Below, in pieces: positions 50,348 through 58,338 of a DNA stretch of 64,000 nucleotides. This DNA is from Hymenobacter rubidus (GTDB lineage: Bacteria; Bacteroidota; Bacteroidia; Cytophagales; Hymenobacteraceae). Position 1 is the first letter of the stretch; the number at the start of each line of letters is the position of its first letter. Below the pieces are notes generated by a model. It did not search any database and had not been told where the DNA came from. It saw only the letters and a program-made list of their open reading frames with translations. Location: contig NZ_JAERQF010000001.1 in NCBI RefSeq assembly GCF_016734815.1, positions 186,001-250,000 of the forward strand, given 5' to 3'. The position numbers were made by a program, and so were the translations under genes.

Positions 50348-51223
50348 ATGCCGACATTCCTGCTTCGTCGCCTCGGGCGCCTTCTGCTACTGGCACTGCC
50401 TGCCATGGTGCTTTTCTCTTCTTGCCTTTCGTCTAAGTACTACAAGCAACGCACCCTGTTTCGCCTTACCGACAGCAAGGGCAATTTGCTGGATAGCACT
50501 AAGCTACGCATTGCTGTAAACCGAACCGAGCGGAACTACCTCATTCAGCCCAACGACATTTTAACAGTTCAGGTGAATACCAATAAGGGCGAACGTATTC
50601 TGGACCCCAACGGCGAATTGCAGTTTGGTGGAACTAGTAGCACTGTTATGACCGGTGGTTCTGGAGGAGCTAGCGGCGGGACAGGAGCGTCCTCCTTCCT
50701 AGTGCAGGCCGATGGCTCAGTCGTTCTTCCTTTGGTTAACCGGGTTAGAGTACAAGGGTTGAGTTTGCTGCAAGCTGACAGTGTGCTGGCGGTCCGCTAT
50801 AACAAATATTATAAGGAGCCTTTTGTATCGACAAGAGTGACAAATAATCGCGTAATTATATTAGGTGCACCTGGTGGCAGAGTTATTCCCTTGGCTAACG
50901 ATAACATGAACCTACTAGAGGTTTTGGCGCTAGCAGGCGGCCTCGACGGTGGTGGCAGCGACTTGTATCGCTACGGTGGCAGGGCCAATGACATTCGAAT
51001 TATCAGAGGCGACCTAAAGAACCCCCGAGTCCAGCGAATCGATTTGACTACAATCGAAGGCATGCGACGGGCCAACCTTCAAATAGAGCCAAATGATATT
51101 ATTTACGTAGACCCTGTTCGACGCCCTATAATAGAAGGGTTTACGGAAGCGCAGCCTTTCATCTCTTTTTCATCGTTCATAATTACAACCACCCTATTGG
51201 TTATCAGCATTGTAAATCGGTAG
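50348..51223 (+). CDS. Wza-like polysaccharide export lipoprotein
   Basis: A 291-residue protein with lipobox FSSC (C26). YLIQPNDILTVQV is the Poly_export opening, FLVQADGSVVLPLVNRVRVQGLSLLQAD and VIILGAPGGRVIPLANDNMNLLEVLALAGGL are SLBB-type segments, and a C-terminal hydrophobic helix (FIITTTLLVISIVN) follows. A Gly/Ser-rich insert (GGSGGASGGTGASS) is typical of Bacteroidota forms. It forms the outer-membrane exit for exopolysaccharide. The Wzc-like kinase gene starts 64 bases after. Base composition is lower in G+C than the rest of the window. Confidence 0.9.
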   Translation: MPTFLLRRLGRLLLLALPAMVLFSSCLSSKYYKQRTLFRLTDSKGNLLDSTKLRIAVNRTERNYLIQPNDILTVQVNTNKGERILDPNGELQFGGTSSTVMTGGSGGASGGTGASSFLVQADGSVVLPLVNRVRVQGLSLLQADSVLAVRYNKYYKEPFVSTRVTNNRVIILGAPGGRVIPLANDNMNLLEVLALAGGLDGGGSDLYRYGGRANDIRIIRGDLKNPRVQRIDLTTIEGMRRANLQIEPNDIIYVDPVRRPIIEGFTEAQPFISFSSFIITTTLLVISIVNR

Positions 51224-51287
51224 CCCAATGCTTTTAATGTGTTTAATTCTCATATCCAGCAAACGCTGGTAATATTATTACATTGCT

Positions 51288-53789
51288 GTGAGCGAAAACT
51301 CGGAACTTGAAGAACTTATCCGTAATGCTACCGGCGGAGCTGAGGCCCAGCCAATAAGCTTTCCCAGCAGCCCGGACTCCGATGATGAGGGGGGCGGTTT
51401 TGATATTGCCACCCTTGTACTTGTAGCACGGCGCAGTTTGCTTTGGTTGCTTCTGCTGGTCACGTTAGGTACTACTGCTTCATGGCTATACCTGCGCTAC
51501 ACCAAACCTGTTTACAGAGCAGCATCGGTAATCAAGATTGATGAAACCAATCAAGGCACCGCCGTTGGTCTACCAGGCGTAGCTCCGGCGGCTGTTACGT
51601 TAAGAGGAGCTAAGTTGGCTGGTGAAATAGAGTTAATTAAATCTAATATTATCTATCGGCGCCTCAAAGACTCGCTGGTACTGGACGTAAATTATTACGT
51701 CCAAGGCACTGTATTAGAGTCGGAACTGTATGGCTCGTCCCCGTTTCGTATTGTTTACAAAATCGTTGACCCTGCCTTATACAACCGGAAGTTCGACCTG
51801 AAATTCATTAGCCCTCAACGCTTCAAGCTGGATTTTATCGGCCAGGGCGGTCCACAGTCAGGAGAATATGCTGTTGGGAAGCCCCTTACGCTACCCGGCA
51901 TTGATTTGCAGGTGCTGTTGGATGCAAAAATTGGGAATGAAGCGCTCGACGCTAGTTACCACTTCACCATTCAGGACGACAACACCATCAATGGCTACCT
52001 CGACCGGAACCTTACCGTCGACGTGGTCAATCCAGATGCAAACACCATTCAGATTGCATTCAGTGATTTCAATCCGAAAAAGGCGGCAGACATTGTTAAT
52101 GTTATTAACAAGGTCTATCTTGAAGAAAAGGTAAACCGCAAATCGGAGGCCACTCGCAAGCAGCTTCGGTTTCTGGAAAGGGTTTTGGCTCAAAATGGCA
52201 AAAGTCTGGAGCAGGCCGAAGACCGGCTGCAAGAATTTGTTAAAGAGAGCGGGTCGTACGATGTCAAGGGCGAATACAACGGCTTGGTAGAGCAGCTTGA
52301 GAAGCTAGAGCAGGAGCGAATCAAAACTACAGAGCAGCTCAATCTGTTGGCCCAGGTCACTCAAATGGCTAGTCAAGGGAATCTTACCCGTGATGAAACC
52401 CAGACTGTTGAACAAAATATTCCAACACTCTCAACCCTTCAGGACCCCCTGCTAACGGCTCAACTGACGCAACTTAATACACTCCAACGGAACATGCGCC
52501 GGCTGCTGCGTTCCTATACCAATGAGACGGAAACGGTAAAATCGGAACAGGCCAAAATCAACTTTATCCTCAACAGCATTAATCAGCTTATGCTGCAGAA
52601 CCAAAAGCTATTGCGGAATTCTTTGGAAGCAACAAAGAAGCAACGCGACAAGATTTTGAGTGATATGCAACAGATTCCGGCCAGAGCTACTGCACAGGCG
52701 CGCCTGCAACGCCCGCTGGGTCTTTACGAAAGCTTTTACCTTCAGCTAATGAACCGCCAAGTGCAGTTTAATATGGAAAATGCTGGGGTCACCGCCGATT
52801 TCCAAGTTTTGTCGCCGGCTTCGCCGCCCGGGGCACCTATTTCACCAAACAGGCTGATGGTGTACGCCATCGGTTTGATAGGCGGGCTCATGTTGGGACT
52901 TGGGCTGATAGGGGTTCGCTATTTCATGCACAACACGGTTACGAACGTGCGTGAATTGGAACGTAACACCAAGGCTTCCGTACTGGGCATTATCCCAACC
53001 TACGACAAAGAGAAAATGGACATTTCCCGTCTGGTTGTAGACAAAAATCCTAAGTCAGCTATATCTGAATCTATTCGCTCTATTCGCACCAACTTGGATT
53101 TCATTAGTTCGGCGAAGAAGAAGCGAATGATTTCTGTTACGTCTACCATTTCGGGCGAAGGCAAGACCTTTGTGACAGTGAATTTGGCAGGTATCATTGC
53201 GCTGTCTGGCCAACGCGTTATCATTCTCGACCTTGATATGCGAAAGCCTAAAGTGAACCTGGCCTTCAATGCAGAGAACACAAAAGGAGTAAGCACCATT
53301 CTCATCGACCGGCACAGCGTACAAGAATGCATCCAGTCCACTAGCATTGATTCATTGCAATTTATTTCCGCTGGACCTACCCCACCTAACCCCTCTGAAT
53401 TGATTTTGAGCGACCGGTTTGACTTAATGGTGCAGGAACTATACAAAGAATACGACGTCATCCTGATAGATACCCCCCCGGTTGGCTTGGTAACGGACGG
53501 CATTCTAATTATGCGTAAGGCCGATATCCCGCTTTATATTGTGCGGGCCGACTACTCTAAGAAAGCGTTTATCAAGAATATGAACCGCCTCATGCGCAGC
53601 AACAACTTCACGCGCATGTGCACCATTCTCAACGACGCGCACGCTGGAGGCAGCTATGGGTACGGCTACGGGTATGGCTACGGGTATGGCTACGGGTATG
53701 GCTATGGTGGCTACGGCCAAGGCTACTATGAAGAGCAAGCAACCAAGCCGCTCACTTTTGGACAGAAGGTAAAAAAGTTTCTTTCCTAG
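51288..53789 (+). CDS. Wzc-like tyrosine kinase and chain-length regulator
   Basis: An 833-residue protein starting at GTG. Membrane helices at about 46-66 and 523-545 enclose a Wzz-type periplasmic domain with coiled coils (about 270-430). The cytoplasmic kinase has Walker A STISGEGKTFVTVN (near 619), Walker A' VIILDLDMRKPK and Walker B VILIDTPPVGLVTDG (near 725). The C-terminal tail (about 787-812) is an almost pure Tyr-Gly repeat, then YYEEQ. Autophosphorylation of such Tyr clusters, reversed by the phosphatase encoded next, controls polymer length and export. GC content of a counted sample (52561-52620) is 23 in 60, well below the window norm. Confidence 0.93.
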   Translation: MSENSELEELIRNATGGAEAQPISFPSSPDSDDEGGGFDIATLVLVARRSLLWLLLLVTLGTTASWLYLRYTKPVYRAASVIKIDETNQGTAVGLPGVAPAAVTLRGAKLAGEIELIKSNIIYRRLKDSLVLDVNYYVQGTVLESELYGSSPFRIVYKIVDPALYNRKFDLKFISPQRFKLDFIGQGGPQSGEYAVGKPLTLPGIDLQVLLDAKIGNEALDASYHFTIQDDNTINGYLDRNLTVDVVNPDANTIQIAFSDFNPKKAADIVNVINKVYLEEKVNRKSEATRKQLRFLERVLAQNGKSLEQAEDRLQEFVKESGSYDVKGEYNGLVEQLEKLEQERIKTTEQLNLLAQVTQMASQGNLTRDETQTVEQNIPTLSTLQDPLLTAQLTQLNTLQRNMRRLLRSYTNETETVKSEQAKINFILNSINQLMLQNQKLLRNSLEATKKQRDKILSDMQQIPARATAQARLQRPLGLYESFYLQLMNRQVQFNMENAGVTADFQVLSPASPPGAPISPNRLMVYAIGLIGGLMLGLGLIGVRYFMHNTVTNVRELERNTKASVLGIIPTYDKEKMDISRLVVDKNPKSAISESIRSIRTNLDFISSAKKKRMISVTSTISGEGKTFVTVNLAGIIALSGQRVIILDLDMRKPKVNLAFNAENTKGVSTILIDRHSVQECIQSTSIDSLQFISAGPTPPNPSELILSDRFDLMVQELYKEYDVILIDTPPVGLVTDGILIMRKADIPLYIVRADYSKKAFIKNMNRLMRSNNFTRMCTILNDAHAGGSYGYGYGYGYGYGYGYGYGGYGQGYYEEQATKPLTFGQKVKKFLS
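53647..53724 (+). repeat. 12-bp tandem repeat encoding Tyr-Gly tail
   Basis: The unit TACGGGTATGGC (Tyr-Gly-Tyr-Gly) recurs about four times with synonymous changes, giving (YG)n plus GGYGQGYY at the kinase tail. A unit of 12 bases keeps the frame, so length can vary by slippage without breaking the protein. Confidence 0.85.
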
Positions 53790-53798
53790 TCCTTTGAG

Positions 53799-54575
53799 AT
53801 GGCATCGCTCTGGCAACGGCTTTTTGGCGGGGCTGCGCCCGCGCCTGCAGCTAGCCCACCCGTTTCGCTGTCGGCACTGGTGGCAGATATGCACTCGCAC
53901 CTGTTGCCAGGCCTCGACGACGGTGCTGAGACGGTGGAGCATTCGTTGGGGTTGCTGCGGGCGTTGCGGGACATGGGCTTTCGAAAACTAATAATGACGC
54001 CCCATATCATGGGCGACTTTTATAAGAATACGCCCGAAGGCATTCGGGCAGCGCTGCAGCTGTTGCGCGACGCTGCAACGGCAGCTGGCTTGGGCGATGT
54101 GGAACTCGACTGCGCGGCGGAATATTACTTGGACGAATTTTTGGGCCGCAAGCTGGCCGATGGTACCGAAATGCTCACTTTCGGCGCAGACAAGCGGTAC
54201 CTGCTGTTCGAAACATCGTACATGAACGAGCCGCTCAATCTCTTCGAAATCATCTTTGAGATGCAGGCTCAGGGCTACACCCCTGTACTGGCGCATCCTG
54301 AACGCTACACTTACCTATACGGTCGCTTTGCGGAAGTCGAAAAGCTGCGCCGCGAGTACGGCGTGCTTTTGCAGGTAAACCTCAACTCGCTGGCCGGCTA
54401 TTATTCCCCCGCGGCCAAAAAAGTGGCCGAGCAACTGATTGACGGCAGTCTGGTTGACTTTGTGGGCACCGATACTCACCACCTGCGCCATACTGACACG
54501 CTGCTAAGCCGCACCTTGCCGCAACCGTATATGGAAAAGCTACTGCAACTACCCTTGCTGAACAGCACCCTATAG
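53799..54575 (+). CDS. CpsB/CapC-type tyrosine phosphatase (PHP fold)
   Basis: A 258-residue metal-dependent phosphatase. Metal-binding motifs DMHSHLLPGLDDGAE, MTPHIM, LAHPERY and GTDTHH mark the PHP domain of the CpsB/YwqE family. It removes phosphate from the Tyr cluster of the kinase encoded just upstream; the start is nine bases after that stop, so they are cotranscribed. The N-terminal 25 residues (Ala/Pro-rich) are extra to the fold. Confidence 0.92.
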   Translation: MASLWQRLFGGAAPAPAASPPVSLSALVADMHSHLLPGLDDGAETVEHSLGLLRALRDMGFRKLIMTPHIMGDFYKNTPEGIRAALQLLRDAATAAGLGDVELDCAAEYYLDEFLGRKLADGTEMLTFGADKRYLLFETSYMNEPLNLFEIIFEMQAQGYTPVLAHPERYTYLYGRFAEVEKLRREYGVLLQVNLNSLAGYYSPAAKKVAEQLIDGSLVDFVGTDTHHLRHTDTLLSRTLPQPYMEKLLQLPLLNSTL

Positions 54576-54692
54576 CAGCTAGTGCAACTAGCTAGGCCAC
54601 AAACGCCTAACTTTCGTCCGACCCTTGTTGTTGCTCAGTGCTGTGCTAGTCGGTCCTGGCGACTATCGTTTTTCACCCTCCTCCCCTGCTCC

Positions 54693-55715
54693 ATGATTTT
54701 CGTAACCGGTGGTACTGGCCTTATTGGCTCTTTCCTGCTGCAGGCACTACGAGCCCGGGGGCAAGCAGTGCGGGCGTTGTATCGGGACTCAGTGCCTGAC
54801 AATGTCGCCCCTGGAGTGGAATGGCTGGCTGGAGACATACTGGATACGGAGTTGTTGCGCTCCGCCCTTACCCCTGAGGTCACGCACGTATTCCATTGCG
54901 CTGGACTGGTATCGTATGCCCCCCAGGACGAAGACCTGTTGCTGGCCGTAAACGTACAGGGCACTGCTGCCGTAGTCGATGCCTGCTTGGAACGTCCCGG
55001 TATTCGGCTGGTGCACGTATCGTCAGTAGCGGCCTTGGGCGGCCCCACTCCGAACGCAGGCACGGCCGTCCAAGGGCCCACGTTGGTAACCGAAACCGCT
55101 AGCTGGGACTTGGGCGCCGCCCATCCGGCTTACGCGACGTCTAAGTACCTGGGTGAATTGGAGGTGTGGCGCGGAGTGGCCGAGGGTTTGGCGGCGGTTA
55201 TCGTGAATCCGTCGGTAGTGCTGGGACCGGGCAACTGGAACCGCAGCAGCACCCGACTGCTGCGCTATGCCCACCAACAACACCGGTTCTATACCCGTGG
55301 GCTTATCAATTTTGTTGATGTGCGCGACGTAGTTGCTCAACTGTTGGCCCTTGCCTTCGACCACCCTGAGTTGGCTGGGGAGCGGTACATTTTGAGTGCA
55401 GAAGCCCTGCCCCTGGCTGACTTCTTTCGGCAAGCGGCTACGGCGCTCAAGCGCCGGCCGCCCTCCGTGGCAGTGCCCGACTGGGCCGCCGAAATTATCT
55501 GGCGCGTGGAGCACGCGCGGGCAGTGCTGACGGGGGCCCGGCCGCTTATCACCAAAGATACAGCCCGGGCCGGCCGCAAGCCCGTTGTATACGCTCACGC
55601 CAAAGTGCAAAGAGCTACTGGCCTAAGATTCCGCCCCTTAACCGAGACGCTGGCTTGGTGTGCGGCCGAATTAACTAGAAATCCGACCAAGCAGGAAGCT
55701 GTTTTCGTATCTTAG
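54693..55715 (+). CDS. NAD-dependent epimerase/dehydratase
   Basis: A 340-residue extended SDR. MIFVTGGTGLIGSFLL binds NAD(P); LVHVSSVAALGG and YATSKYLGELE contain the Ser and the YxxxK pair; VVLGPGNWNRSSTRLL is typical of the nucleotide-sugar or dihydroflavonol-reductase-like group. The frame is open from 54582, but ATG 54693 sits just before the Rossmann motif. It may modify a sugar for the exopolysaccharide, by position only. Confidence 0.85.
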   Translation: MIFVTGGTGLIGSFLLQALRARGQAVRALYRDSVPDNVAPGVEWLAGDILDTELLRSALTPEVTHVFHCAGLVSYAPQDEDLLLAVNVQGTAAVVDACLERPGIRLVHVSSVAALGGPTPNAGTAVQGPTLVTETASWDLGAAHPAYATSKYLGELEVWRGVAEGLAAVIVNPSVVLGPGNWNRSSTRLLRYAHQQHRFYTRGLINFVDVRDVVAQLLALAFDHPELAGERYILSAEALPLADFFRQAATALKRRPPSVAVPDWAAEIIWRVEHARAVLTGARPLITKDTARAGRKPVVYAHAKVQRATGLRFRPLTETLAWCAAELTRNPTKQEAVFVS

Positions 55716-55871
55716 CAACAACCGGATTGCACGGTTTTGCCCAATATTTGTTATTATTGATAGCGAACTAGAAAGTGGAGTGGAACGGCAACCTAGCCGA
55801 GGCATTCACGAAGCCGTGGTGCCGAAGCAGCCTATCCACAAAAACTGATTAATCCACTTAACTGCGATTTT

Positions 55872-57275
55872 ATGCGCATGAACGAACATTTTGAAGACCC
55901 CCGGGCCGTGTTGGATACCGTGCGCCGCTTCGAGCGTATGCTGGCCCAGCAGGAGCCTGTTTTTTTTGACCTGGAGGACTTTGAGAACATCATTGACCAC
56001 TACGTCACCAATGCGGAGTTTGACAAGGCACTACAGGCGTGTGAGGCCGCATTGGGCCAATACCCTTTCTCGACCGAACTGCTAATTGACCGTGCTCAGG
56101 TAACGGCCATGCGCGGGGACTATTCAGAAGCAGAGCGCCAAATTGATGCCGTGGCGGCGTTGGACCCCACCAACGCAGACGTAGCGGTTACGCGTGGCAT
56201 CATCAGCACCCAGCGGGGCGAGTTTGCGGAGGCAGTCGCGTTTTTCCGGGCCGGCTTGGAGCAGGAGCCCGAGCGTGAGGACATTCACTTCAACTTAGGG
56301 CTGGCATTCCAGAGCTGGCAGAAGTTTAAGAGTGCTGCCAAGCACTACAAGCAGAGCCTGCGCCTCAATCCTGATAACGAGACGGGCGTGCAGGAGCTGC
56401 TGCACTGCCTCGACATTACGGCCCGGCTCGAAGAGCACGAGGATTTTTTTAAGCGCTTTACTGATGACGACCCGTATTCGGCTACGGCTTGGTATAACCT
56501 GGGACAGTATTGGTACCGCCGCGAGGATTTTCCCAGGGCCGTTGAGGCGTTTGATTTTGCCGTAACCATCCGACCCGATTTTCACGATGCGCACCACTGG
56601 CTGGCAGATTCCTACGTCTGCCAACAGGAGTACCAAAAGGCTATTGTCGAGTTTGAGTTGGCTTATCCCCCCGGCGAGCCCACGGACGAGGCCCTTTGCA
56701 ACATTGGCGAGTGCTACGAGAAGCTACGCGAATGGGAGCCTGCCCGCAAGTATTACCGCCAGGCGCTGGAGTTGAACCCGAACATGGACGAGGCCTGGTT
56801 TGGCCAGGGCGTACTGCTGCAGGAGCAGGGCCGCTGGTTCGAAGCCATTCACTTTTTCCGGAAGGCCACGGAGCTATACGCTGACAGCGGCGAGTATTGG
56901 TCGGCCCTTGGCGCGGCCGAGAACAACGTGGGAAACGTGGTAAGCGCCCTGGAATCGTATGAAAAAGCCACGGAAGTGGCCCCCGACGATGCACAGGGCT
57001 GGGTGAGCTGGAGCGCGATTCTTTACGAGCAAGGCCACTTCGCCGAGGCCGCAGAACTGGTCCGTCATGCCGTCAACCTGCATCCGCACGAGGCCCACTT
57101 CCACTACATGCTGTGCGCCTACCTGCTGGCCGATGGCCGCCTGCGGGAAGCCTACGCCACCTTGGAAACGGCCCTCACGCTCAACTACGAGCAACATGTA
57201 CTGCTATTCGATTACTTCCCCGAACTACGTGAGCAGCCGGGATTGAAGAAGCTTATCGACCAGTTTCGGAAATAA
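55872..57275 (+). CDS. Tetratricopeptide repeat protein
   Basis: A 467-residue cytoplasmic protein of roughly ten TPR units without signal peptide, for example NAEFDKALQACEAALGQYPF, DIHFNLGLAFQSWQKFKSAAKHYKQSL, TAWYNLGQYWYRREDFPRAVEAF, EALCNIGECYEKLREWEPARKYYRQAL and EAWFGQGVLLQEQGRWFEAIHFFRKA. It is a protein-interaction scaffold; partners are unknown. It is common upstream of the phosphosulfolactate synthase gene in related genomes only as far as I can guess. ATG 55878 is an alternative start. Confidence 0.85.
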   Translation: MRMNEHFEDPRAVLDTVRRFERMLAQQEPVFFDLEDFENIIDHYVTNAEFDKALQACEAALGQYPFSTELLIDRAQVTAMRGDYSEAERQIDAVAALDPTNADVAVTRGIISTQRGEFAEAVAFFRAGLEQEPEREDIHFNLGLAFQSWQKFKSAAKHYKQSLRLNPDNETGVQELLHCLDITARLEEHEDFFKRFTDDDPYSATAWYNLGQYWYRREDFPRAVEAFDFAVTIRPDFHDAHHWLADSYVCQQEYQKAIVEFELAYPPGEPTDEALCNIGECYEKLREWEPARKYYRQALELNPNMDEAWFGQGVLLQEQGRWFEAIHFFRKATELYADSGEYWSALGAAENNVGNVVSALESYEKATEVAPDDAQGWVSWSAILYEQGHFAEAAELVRHAVNLHPHEAHFHYMLCAYLLADGRLREAYATLETALTLNYEQHVLLFDYFPELREQPGLKKLIDQFRK

Positions 57276-57291
57276 CATTTCATCTTGAAGT

Positions 57292-57299
57292 TACTTTTG
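57292..57299 (+). promoter_or_regulatory. -7 box TACTTTTG just ahead of a terminator
   Basis: Perfect match, but any transcript would enter the hairpin at 57301-57329 at once. Either chance, or a promoter with built-in attenuation for the gene at 57398. Confidence 0.35.
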
Positions 57300-57300
57300 C

Positions 57301-57329
57301 AACCGCCCGTCCTATGATGGGCGGTTTTT
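57301..57329 (+). terminator. Intrinsic terminator after the TPR gene
   Basis: AACCGCCCGTC and GATGGGCGGTTTTT pair around a short loop with five T at the end. Confidence 0.85.
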
Positions 57330-57397
57330 CTTTGTCGGCACCACTCCATTTCTGGCCGGCGCTTTTCCCCTCCACCTTACTCTTTTAGCTGTACCTG

Positions 57398-58228
57398 ATG
57401 AATTACGACCTTTCACAACTCCCCGAACGCACCGCCAAACCCCGCGAGCAAGGCTACACCATGGTCATGGACAAGGGCATGAGCCTGCGCGAAGTGGAGG
57501 ACTTTCTGGAAGTGGGCGGCGCCTACACCGATGTGGTGAAACTGGGCTGGGCTACCTCTTACGTAGTACCCAACCTAAAGCGTAAGCTCGAAATCTACCG
57601 CGCGGCCAATATCCCGGTCTATTTTGGCGGCACCCTTTTCGAAGCCTTTATCATCCGCAATCAATTCGACGACTACCGCCGTTTGCTGGACACCTATGGC
57701 ATGGAGTACGCCGAAGTGTCCGACGGCAGCATCGACCTCGACCACGAGCGCAAATGCGAGTACATCCGCGAACTGAGCAAAACGGTACGCGTGCTAAGCG
57801 AGGTAGGCTCTAAAGACGCCGAAAAAATTATTCCGCCCTACAAATGGATTTCGCAGATGGAAACCGAACTCGAAGCCGGCGCCGTCAAGGTCATTGGCGA
57901 AGCCCGGGAGGGTGGCAACGTGGGCCTCTTCCGCAGCACCGGCGAAGTACGCTCGGGCTTGGTAGAAGAAATCCTGACCAAGATTCCATCCGAGAGAATC
58001 ATTTGGGAAGCGCCCCAAAAAGCTCAGCAGGTCTGGTTTATCAAGCTCTTGGGCAGCAACGTGAACCTTGGCAACATTGCGCCTAATGAAGTGGTAAGCC
58101 TTGAAACCATTCGCCTCGGCTTACGCGGCGATACGTTCTCCCACTTTCTTGACATGGATGCTGTAGACCCCATGTTCTACCCTGCGGCCAAAACGGGCAA
58201 GCCCGGCACGTCCATGCCCCGCGGCTAG
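57398..58228 (+). CDS. comA: Phosphosulfolactate synthase
   Basis: A 276-residue ComA-family protein: GYTMVMDKGMSLREVEDFLEVGG, YTDVVKLGWATSYV, VYFGGTLFEAF, YAEVSDGSIDL and VIGEAREGGNVGLF are family landmarks of the TIM-barrel enzyme that adds sulfite to phosphoenolpyruvate. In archaea it starts coenzyme M synthesis; in Cytophagales it could supply C3 sulfonates such as sulfolactate or cysteate for sulfonolipids, which is an inference. No comB- or comC-like gene is nearby. The gene is bracketed by terminators. Confidence 0.85.
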   Translation: MNYDLSQLPERTAKPREQGYTMVMDKGMSLREVEDFLEVGGAYTDVVKLGWATSYVVPNLKRKLEIYRAANIPVYFGGTLFEAFIIRNQFDDYRRLLDTYGMEYAEVSDGSIDLDHERKCEYIRELSKTVRVLSEVGSKDAEKIIPPYKWISQMETELEAGAVKVIGEAREGGNVGLFRSTGEVRSGLVEEILTKIPSERIIWEAPQKAQQVWFIKLLGSNVNLGNIAPNEVVSLETIRLGLRGDTFSHFLDMDAVDPMFYPAAKTGKPGTSMPRG

Positions 58229-58283
58229 CCTGAAACGGTCGGATAAGCTAAATCAAACTGACTTCACCTCCGCCGTGTTCCAA

Positions 58284-58322
58284 TAAAAAATGCCGGCCTC
58301 CTTGCGGAAGCCGGCATTTTTT
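58284..58322. terminator. Bidirectional terminator
   Basis: AAAAAATGCCGGC and GCCGGCATTTTTT flank CTCCTTGCGGAA; A- and T-runs at both ends suit the convergent genes. Confidence 0.93.
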
Positions 58323-58338
58323 GCTGCACGAAGCAGGA

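Noticed and set aside
53647..53724. CRISPR-like tandem repeat
   Set aside because: The repeat is contiguous, without spacers, and codes for the Tyr-Gly tail.
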